Origin: Owenia fusiformis
Taxonomy: Eukaryota > Annelida > Polychaeta > Sabellida > Oweniidae
Length of the DNA stretch: 64,000 nt
Reading direction: 5' to 3'
Assembly (NCBI GenBank): GCA_903813345.2
Contig: CAIIXF020000003.1
Coordinates: 28,597,248 to 28,661,247 of the forward strand
Shown: positions 56,081 through 64,000 of the stretch, piece by piece
How positions within the stretch are numbered: the first letter of the stretch is position 1
Layout: each line of letters opens with the position of its first letter
Notes under the pieces: model-generated
Told to the model about the DNA's origin: nothing
Database searches by the model: none
What the model saw: only the letters and a program-made list of their open reading frames with translations
Position numbers and translations under genes: made by a program

Positions 56081-56900
56081 TTATTTGATTATTTTGCGCG
56101 CATGAATTATTTGCTTCTGAGCACTTACAAGCTTACCACAATAAACAAACCTGGCAGAGACTACCCTGAGCCTACTTCATTTTGGCGAAATTTCAGCTCA
56201 AACTCATGACAAATGAACTATGCATACGCTGGTGTGAAGCCTTGGAGACACTCATTTTGGTATATATGATTTATGGTGTATATTTTTTTGCAGTTTGTGT
56301 GAGTTTGGGACATTAAATGTTAAAATTCAAGAAAATATGGCAATAAAACGACTAATCAATTAATATATACCAGCACTGTAGGTATCATTTCTGGCTATTT
56401 TCCATGCAAAGGTATGGCTAGGGAATGATCAGAATTTTCTGGGAATGTGTCCCGTCTGATTCCTCAGTATGTTCTTGTAATTCTTTACATTCATGAGTTT
56501 AAGTCTACATGAATGTCTTACATATTTATACTCCTTAATCTTTTTTACAATTTTGAAATGTTATTGCAAAGGATTGGTCCCTTGGTTGTTCTTAAAAACA
56601 CCTAATGTCATTTGTGTTCAGGGATCATAGAATTGAGTAGCTGATCTATGTCTGTGTCTCAAGTAGCAATTGGCACAGAACTCTATTGAAGGGTATTCTA
56701 TGGTGAAGTCACAACTCCAAAACCCATCTTCGACTTCCAAGGTGTTAAAACACAAAGTTTGAGCAACTGAAACCTTGTGAATCAAGATGTCCAAAACCAT
56801 CCTGCTGATGGTTCTATGTATGTATGGATGAGGATTTGAACTGCATGAAATATTTCACAACCTCTTCCCATATGACCATGATCTTTATTATTTATATGGC

Positions 56901-57107
56901 ACCCTACCCGGAATTGGCCAATGGCATGCGCATATTTAATATTAGCACGCATTTGGCGTATGTTTCTTCAAGCTTGCTGATTGGTGGAAGAAAGGTCAGC
57001 GCGTAGGTTAGAAGTGATTTATTACCCAAACTGTCACCAGTACCCGTAAACTGTAATATGGTCTCTACTAGGCAGAGTGTAGTTTAACTAGACTCTGCGT
57101 GCAGGGT
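56901..57107 (-). mobile_element. TACCCT-type MITE, truncated reversed copy
   Basis: On the minus strand it begins ACCCTGCACGCAGAGTC and follows the full copies through GGTACTGGTGACAG, the CCAATCAGCAAGC box and TTGGCCAATTCCGGG, then stops. The CRE/TATA half is missing. Confidence 0.75.
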
Positions 57108-57116
57108 CCTCTTGCT

Positions 57117-57230
57117 TTAGTGGCCCCCTAAGTTTGGCCCAGAAAAAAAATTTTGGGCCCAAAAAGTTTTAGGGCCCTGATTAATGGGCCTCTTGGGCAT
57201 TACTGGGCTTTTTTGGCCATAGTTTTTAAT
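57117..57230 (-). repeat. GGGCCC-rich dispersed repeat, reversed copy
   Basis: Contains TTTGGGCCCAAAAAG, TTTTAGGGCCCTGATTAATG and GGGCATTACTGGGCTTTTTT, matching 52560-52745 in reverse. It lies directly beside the TACCCT MITE remnant. Confidence 0.55.
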
Positions 57231-59401
57231 TAAGGTTGAATTATCAAGAGAACATGCTTCTTCTTTATATATGATTTTGGCATATGACCATGGTCCATAT
57301 TCACGTCCTTTTATCATCTTACCTTAACCTATGCCCATAGTCTCATCTGTGTTAATGATCTTTGCTTAAGCTAAATGCAACTTCTAATCTTTTAGGAGCA
57401 TTTATAATGTTGTGTATGAGATATAGAAGACAGAAATATATGGCATTTTAAGGTTATATGATGTTATTCATATGTAATGGATTCACTTATAAAGCCAAAT
57501 AATGTTGGTATTAATTTCCACATGATGTTGGTTAGTTTTGGTAATGGCAACTTGAAGAGTATTGAATATATATAAAGGCAATAAACCAATAACCCATGAC
57601 ATACAGAGAAACCTGTATATTCAGACACCACTCTCATCTGATACTGAGTACTTGCTAGTCAGAACACTTTTGGCTAATCTCATTGATTTGGGCTGATACA
57701 CGGGTAAAGTAGGATTCATTCTTGCTAACCAATCAAATTACATGATTGTGTTTCATTTAATTAAATTTCAAAAATCATATTTTAATGTCTCTGGTTAGAT
57801 TTTTGGGAATATCGCGCAAGTGTTCAGAATCATCCTTGGTCCAAGAGTATTTCACTTCTTTCCGTAAATGAATTTAAGCATAAATGAAGTCCTTTGAAGA
57901 AGGATGGTTCAGAATCCCCCTGGGTACAGACATGGAATATGATAATGACTGTCAATCAAAGTGTTTCGTTTAGATTTCACTTTTAATTGACAATAGATGG
58001 CAATACCTAAAGTACAACTAATTTATAGACCCGTGTAAACATTGTCAACCTTGTAAATTGCAAAATGTTTGCTGTTGCATAAACTGGGTCAGTTAAATCA
58101 ATATGCAATAGAATGGTGGCATAATATTTAACAAGTAATGTACATATGGACATCATTGACTAGACTGGTAATAATATATGCAGGTGTCTACTTCAGATTC
58201 AATGCAATTTCTCTAGCTCAGGTATACCTTTAAGTGTTTGATTATACGACATATCTATTGATTAGTATTCCCCTTGAAGACATGTTTAACTTTCTGACCA
58301 ATATCTTTGGACTAATTCAGTTCACGATGATGTAATAATGGCTTACTTTTTATTACTTAATCATATCTTTAATGCCTACCCTATTTGCTGTCCCTAATAC
58401 AAGCTACAGAAACTGAAATTTTTGTGAGCGGTCATAGATATCAGACACAGTATAGAATTTTGACAAAATTCCTTTGTAATTCAAAAAGGTTTTTATTGAT
58501 TCCTTTGTATTTCCCCATTTTTCTCAGCTGATTTTGAATTTTGAACCTTAGCACCATATGTAATCTGCACTGTGATTAGCCTTATATAAGCAGATTATGT
58601 CAGAATATATAGAAGTGTATCTACTCATGATGTAACATAGGGTGTAATGATTAGACAGGTCTCTGTGATAAATGGATATTGAAGGTCACACTTCGATCTA
58701 AAATATCAAGTAAAAATCTAAATGTACATGAAATGTGATGATATAACTTGTTTGCATAAAGAGGCAATAGCACTTTCAGTTGATAAAGGATAAACAATGA
58801 GCATTGGGTATAAGGTGAAATAATAGCCAAGGCCCGAGGCTATTCTGGTATTATATGGGAGGTGTTAAAAATTGTAAAGTGTGTGTATCATGAAAAATAT
58901 ACCATACAGATACTTGTTATTATAAATTACCTCCAGATAGAAAGATAAATAGGTTTAAAAATCAAATTATTATTCTGTTTTGTTTCTTGGGTCATTTTCA
59001 AGAAGACAATTAAGCAGGGGCAAAAGGTTCTTATTGAAGTTTCTTAAACTTACTATCCTTGGATCTTTCCTTGGATATTAATCCTCTGATCTAGCCTTAA
59101 CCAATCAGAATACGAGGATATGTTTGATACAAATCCTGCTATCCAATCAAAACAGATTTCACTGACTTTTATGCTTGCATAAGTACCTAGCATTCATTTC
59201 ATAATGAATTCTGATTAAAGTCAATGACAGCTACTTATGGGGTGATTTAGATCTTACCAGCATCAAAAGTGTTTTATTTATATCACTTATTGTCAGCCAA
59301 ATACAGTAGGCTGTAATACTAATAATGATATAAGGGTATGTCGTTGGGGACGATCTCAATTTTTATTTCTACATTCATAACATTCGGATTCACATTATTT
59401 T
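57231..59401. other. Non-coding stretch, nothing recognised
   Basis: AT-rich throughout with no exon, RNA gene or paired repeat that I can support. Confidence 0.5.
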
Positions 59402-60590
59402 TATCCCATCGAACAAAGTTCGGAGGGATATAGGGAACGCCTCCGTCCGTCCGTCCGTCCGTCCGTCTGTCCGTCCGTCTGTCCGTCCGTCCGTCCGTCC
59501 GTCCGGGCAATAACTCAAATACCGTTGGCCCGATTTTGTTCATATTTTGTACACATATACCCTATGGGAGTAGAAGTTCTGCTCGAAAGCCGATTTTCAA
59601 AATGGCCACTCATTTCAAAATGGCGGCCATTTTAGTGCCGAATTTACAGTAATTTAGGTGCAATATGTAAAACTATAATAGCAATATGTTTTAGATGTAA
59701 AAAAATTATATGGGACATTAATAAAGCTAGAAATGTAGATATTAAAGAAGCACATGGCAGCCATCTTGAAAAATGGCGGCCTTTACTCGTTATTTTACGA
59801 TTTTTGCTGTAACTCGAAAAGTAGTGGAGCGATTTTGTTCATATTTGGTATGTGAATACTATAAACATTGCACACTGTCTAAAGACACTTTTGGTAGAAG
59901 GTGGCCATTTTAAAAAATGGCTGCCATTTTGAAAAATGGCCGCCATTTTAACCTATTTTACTATAACTCGAAAAGTAGTGGAGCGATTTTGTTCATATTT
60001 GGTATGTGAATACTATAAGGATGGCACACTGTCTAATGACACTTTTGGTAAAAGGCGGCCATTTTTCAAAATGGCCGCCATTTTAACATATTTTACTATA
60101 TCTCGAAAGGTAGTGGAGCGATTTTGTTCATATTTGGTATGTGAATACTAAAAGCATGACACACTATCCTATGACACTTTTAGTAGAAGGTGGCCATTTT
60201 GAAAAAAATTTTGAAAAATGGCCGCCATTTTAATGTATTTTATAATAATTCGAAAAGTAGTGAAGCGATTTGGTTCATATTTGGTATGTAAATGCCGTAA
60301 GCATGGCACACTGTCTAATGACACTTTTGGTAGAAGGCGGCCATTTTTCAAAATGGCCGCCATTTTAACGTATTTTACTATACTTCGAAAAGTAGTGGAG
60401 CGATTTTTTTCATATTTGGTATGTGAATACTATAAGTATGGCAAATGGTCTAATGACACTTTTGGTAGAAGGCGGCCATTTTGAAAAATGCCTGCCATTT
60501 TTGCTATATACTTTGTTTGTAAAAATGCCATCCATGGCTGTTCGATGGGATTCGCTACGCTTTGGCGTTGCCGTTGTTCTGGTTTAATCT
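59402..60590 (+). repeat. ATGGCCGCCAT-rich element with CCGT microsatellite
   Basis: Starts TATCCCATCGAACAAAGTTC, then a CCGT/CTGT microsatellite (59443-59506), then five modules (starting near 59811, 59965, 60100, 60247 and 60382; spacing 135-154 bp) with AACTCGAAAAGTAGTGGAGC, ATTTGGTATGTGAATACTA and TTTTCAAAATGGCCGCCATT. Near the right end TGTTCGATGGGAT mirrors the left ATCCCATCGAACA, and TTCGCTACGCTTTGGCGTTG matches the right ends of sister copies. The long open frames over it come from repeat translation. Confidence 0.8.
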
Positions 60591-61037
60591 AATGATGGCA
60601 TTAATGAAAACGTGACACTAGCATTGTTTTTCTCCCACTCCCTTGCATCCTCATACCTACTTTTCAGTTTGATTTTCAATCATATGCATGAAAACGTCAT
60701 ACCTTTGTAATTCAAGATGTACATCCTTGTCCTGAAAACATCCAACTCTTCCCTTCAGAGGCTTTAGGTGATGAAATATTATATGTAGCTCTAAAACATC
60801 CTACACTGCCCATCAGAACCATGAGGTAATAAAATAATATTATATATGTATATAGCTCTAAAACATCTAACCCTACCTATCAGAACCTTTAGGTAATGAA
60901 ATATTATATATGACAATCCTGACTGAAAGCTGGCTATGCCCTTGGGTACATCCTATCTTACCTAACAGAACCTTTAGGTAATGTAATGATGTATAGCCCC
61001 AATGCTATTTTGTCTCATAAAGATTCTTATGTAATGT
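60591..61037. other. Short non-coding stretch with local repeats
   Basis: Three diverged phrases (ACATCCAACTCTTCCC, ACATCCTACACTGCCC, ACATCTAACCCTACC), each followed by CAGA..CTTTAGGTAATG-like text, form a loose repeat of about 65-75 bp. Confidence 0.45.
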
Positions 61038-61740
61038 TTATGTCACCATCAAAAAATGGTGACATATTGTTATGGTCTCTGTTTTTTCAACTTTTTTCAA
61101 CTTGCTTCAAATTGACCAATTTTTTTCAAAATCATCTACAAATTATCAGAAGTTAAATCTGACTTTAGATTTGAGATTTGACCTTCAATGACCTTCTCAA
61201 GGTAAAAAAGGTATTTCTTCAACTTGCTTCAAATTGACCATCTTCTTTTTTTCAAAATCATCTACAAGTTAATAAGAAGTTCAAATCTGACTTTAGATTT
61301 GAAATTTGACCTTCAATGACCTTCTCAAGGTCAAAAGAGGTCAAAAAGTTTTCAACTTGCTTCATATTGACCTTTTTTCAAAATCATCTACAAGTTATCA
61401 GAAGTTCAAATCTGACCTAAGATTTGACCTTCAATAACATTCTCAAGGTCAAAAAAGAATTGACCTTCAATGACATTCTCAAGGTCAAAAAGGTCCTTTT
61501 TCATCTTGCTTCAAATTGACCAATTGTTTTTCAAAATCATCTACAAGTTCTCAGAAGTTCTAATCTGACTTTAGATTTGAGATTTCACCTTCAATGACTT
61601 TCTCAGGGTCAGAATAGGAACTTGCTTCTAATTGACCAATTTATTTTTTCAAAATTATCTACAAATTCTCAGAAATTCAAATCTGACTCATATTATTGTG
61701 AGCAACAAGGTGGTGACATTTTGTCATGTTTCCGCCTTGT
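61038..61740 (+). mobile_element. VNTR-bearing dispersed element R3
   Basis: A shorter, more diverged copy. Head TTATGTCACCATCAAAAAAT, about five monomers with TCAACTTGCTTCAAATTGAC and TTGACCTTCAATGACC, and tail AAGGTGGTGACATTTTGTCA ending CGCCTTGT. Its extra divergence suggests an older insertion than R1 and R2. Confidence 0.82.
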
Positions 61741-62109
61741 ATATTTCATTTCATAAGTTTGTTCATCATCATCGTGATAGGCCACACATTCTTCATCTCT
61801 ATCTTTCTGGACAAGCAATGCAAAGTGAGAGAGATGTTTTTTCACTGACAGAGCTACCCAAGATAAATATAGCTTTCAAATATCAATCCACTCAAAAATT
61901 AGATTGTGATTTTCCCAGGATTTTTTTCTAAATAGGTGCTCTCTATCAAATTTTATTGCTCGCTTCACTGGCATGGTCTCCCTGTAATGATTTTTTTTTT
62001 ACTCAAAAATTGTGTCTTTCTCCCTGATGTGGACTGTTTATCAGTTCAAAGAGTGTCAGCTGAATACTCTTCAATATTAGCCCCCCTCCCAAAACCACCA
62101 TTTAGGTAG

Positions 62110-62270
62110 CATTCACGAATTCTACTGATGGCTGATGGATTAACCTAATGTTTTATGGCCAACTCATGTAAATCTCAAACTAATACTGTTAGGTGTTAAT
62201 GCATGGTAGGAGATATAGCCTGCCCACATGTACTATTTTTTAGATTCTGAATGTAGGGGAGGGCCGCTTC
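62110..62270 (+). repeat. Single fold-back arm plus repeated 90-bp segment
   Basis: 62110-62168 (CGAATTCTACTGATGGCTGA to TATGGCCAACTCATG) matches one arm of the palindrome at 43368. 62177-62270 (AACTAATACTGTTAGGTGTT onward) recurs at 63327-63422 in the same orientation. Confidence 0.65.
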
Positions 62271-62349
62271 AGAGAGTAAATAAGAGACAAAGATTGCATC
62301 TAATTATTATGAAAGGTACATTGATAATTGACTCCTCTGAGAAAAGTTG

Positions 62350-63290
62350 TTATCCCACCAAATGAAGTTCAAGGGGGATATAGAGAAGCCATCTGTCCAT
62401 CCATCCATCTGTTCGTCAGTCGGTCCATCTCTCCATTCGTGTGTCCGGGCGATAACTCAAATACTAGTTGACGGATTTGATTCAAATTTTATAGGCTTAT
62501 GTCGTATGGGTGTAGGTCCTTTGCTCGAGAAGGAATTTTCAATATGGCCACTCAGTTCAAAATGGCCTAGAGACAAAGGACCTGTGCTCAAGAAGAAATT
62601 TTCAAGATGGCCGCTGAATTTCAAAATGGCCTCTAATTTTTGTTAAAAAACATAAGCTTTGATTACTCAAACTCCAGTGAATGGATTTGTTTCAAATTTT
62701 ATATGCTGATACCTAGTGTTGTCGCGATTAATCGATACATCGCGATATACATCGCCAAAGCTGATTCTGGCGATGCATCGATGTCTGAAACAAAACATCG
62801 ATGTTTTTTAAAAAAATTCATTTGCTAAAAATCACCCTTTCTTATCTTATTTTGACGCAAATTGCTTAACTTTCTCATGTCTTATTTCATTTCCCAATGT
62901 TTTCTGATATTATTTCGCTTTAAAACTGTTTTAGCTAGTCGAAATGAACCATTTAATCTAAAAAAATTTACTTTACTTTCATTTCACCGTTAGTAGAAGT
63001 TCCCGGATGAACCAGCGTTCTGTATTTTAGTGCATTAGCGTTCGGTATTTCAGTGCACTTTTCTCGGACTTTTCTCGATGTACATCGCGATGTGCATCGA
63101 TGTTTACTACTGAAAATTGCCGATGCATCGATGTACGATTATGGCACATCGCGACAACACTACTGATACCTAGGGACACAGTAGCTTTTTTTGAGAGAAA
63201 GAATTTTAAAGATGGCAGCTGAATTCCAAAATAGCCGTCATTCTTCGTAAAAATGTAATCTTCGTTTAAGAAGAAATTTGTTGTCAGAGT
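62350..63290 (+). repeat. ATGGCCGCCAT-rich family copy, interrupted by a hAT-like element
   Basis: Left end TTATCCCACCAAATGAAG, a CCAT/CTGT microsatellite, GGCGATAACTCAAATACTAG and AAATTTTCAAGATGGCCGC modules. The TTTTATATGCTGATACC site is split by the 62714-63162 insertion and resumes as CTGATACCTAGGGACACAG. Confidence 0.7.
62706..63170 (+). mobile_element. hAT-like non-autonomous element with 8-bp TSD
   Basis: A 449-bp element (62714-63162) starting TAGTGTTGTCGCGAT and ending ATCGCGACAACACTA, flanked by CTGATACC at 62706-62713 and 63163-63170. TAGTG...CACTA ends and an 8-bp duplication are hallmarks of hAT transposons. Its subterminal parts are full of ATCGATGCATCG-like palindromic words. 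No transposase ORF. Confidence 0.93.
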
Positions 63291-63326
63291 TGTCCGGTGG
63301 TATTGATTGCGCATTTCATAAGTGTC

Positions 63327-63422
63327 AACTAATACTGTTAGGTGTTAATGCATGGTAGGAGATATAGCCCCCCCCCCTCACATTTACACATACTAAAGAT
63401 TCTGAGTATAGGGGAGGGGGTG
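63327..63422 (+). repeat. Second copy of the 90-bp segment
   Basis: Repeats AACTAATACTGTTAGGTGTT, AATGCATGGTAGGAGATATA and GATTCTGAGTATAGGGGAGG from 62177-62270, with an added poly-C run. Confidence 0.75.
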
Positions 63423-64000
63423 GCAGATTTACCAGGATAAATGTTTATTTCGTCTGTCATCCTTTGTATCTGAAAGCATGAAAAAAGAATATGAGATAAT
63501 GTATATAGATTTAACAGAATGTAATTGGATTGGATGGGGAGGGATGAATTTGAAGTGATGATGTCTGTATGTGTTTTGCCAATGACTCAGTGTCTATGGC
63601 TGCAATGTTGTAATCAGTCCTTCAATTAACCAAAGCTATGATATAAGTCTCATATTTTAACACAGGGCAATACCAACTATATACAACACCAACAAATTAT
63701 CTAGATTTATTCAGAAAAAATTTAATCAGATTATATTATGTTAGGTTGCCTTATAGGAATTAAACAGTTCGGCTAGTCAATAAAAGTAATACTTTATAGT
63801 ATATAAGGCAGACATATTTTGACCGAAATTCTGTCTTCATCACATATATAATTCAAGGAAAATTCTATCATTTCTGAGTCTAGAAATTACATAATAAGTT
63901 GGAATAGATCTAGCAAGAGCCAATGTCTGTGAAGCTTAATGACATCACTACATGTGTATCTGCTGCTACAACTGGATGATAGACATAACATATGTTAAGC
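63423..64000. other. Non-coding right edge
   Basis: AT-rich; nothing recognised before the window ends. Confidence 0.5.

Noticed and set aside
59319-59543. Minus-strand open frame rich in GRTDGRTD
   Set aside because: Pure translation of the CCGT microsatellite.
60100-60484. Open frames over the ATGGCC modules, both strands
   Set aside because: Each repeats the module translation (MAAIL, VVERF) and follows the repeat borders, so they are not genes.

Overview
This window looks like a stretch of animal nuclear genome. It is AT-rich, almost entirely non-coding, has exons with GT/AG borders, and is packed with dispersed repeats. The repeat style (CCGT microsatellites beside ATGGCCGCCAT-rich modules, frequent TACATGTA-like words, short-TIR non-autonomous transposons, VNTR-bearing elements) reminds me of marine invertebrates, most of all molluscs. 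I cannot fix the phylum from sequence alone, and no bacterial-style operon is present.

One host gene can be supported, on the + strand. Three exons fit together in reading phase: a CUB-domain exon (14479-15009), an LDL-receptor class A exon (16582-16761) and a transmembrane/cytoplasmic exon (32784-32977). Joined in that order they predict a single-pass membrane receptor, CUB-LDLa-TM, with a His-rich cytoplasmic start. The signal peptide exon and the rest of the tail are not identified. The CUB domain carries a Ser/Ala/Lys-rich tandem-repeat insertion. The intron between LDLa and TM is about 16 kb and is filled with repeat relics.

The other protein-coding unit is a young LTR retrotransposon (44899-50360). 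It has two 865-bp LTRs in which I see no differences, a GCAT target duplication, a proline-tRNA-type primer binding site, a polypurine tract, and one 984-codon ORF. The ORF encodes a SAP-like head, coiled coil, SCAN-like gag, CCHC knuckle, aspartic protease and the first part of an integrase. Reverse transcriptase, RNase H and the integrase C-terminal half are absent. Protease followed directly by integrase suits the Gmr1-like branch of Ty3/gypsy; the copy looks recently mobilised although it cannot code for its own RT.

Most of the rest is non-autonomous DNA transposons and satellites. From left to right: a 37-bp minisatellite of about 52 copies (1552-3470); a promoter-like TIR element with 9-bp target duplications (3662-4031, 6805-7177 and decayed copies); a CAGGCCCGTAGCC-type TIR family with 5-bp duplications; a VNTR family (7314-8863, 52761-54812, 61038-61740, plus ten short copies) whose monomers are dense in AGGTCA half-sites; a TA-flanked TIR family (8970-9466); a CAGGGGTTTCA-type family with 5-bp duplications; TTAA-flanked elements (15498-16200 and 30565-31056); a 22/24-bp pyrimidine-rich tandem array (38120-38850); a 137-bp satellite just right of the retrotransposon (50621-51432); an ATGGCCGCCAT-rich family with a CCGT microsatellite (59402-60590); and a hAT-like element with an 8-bp duplication (62714-63162). 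Many are nested, which gives a relative order of insertion.
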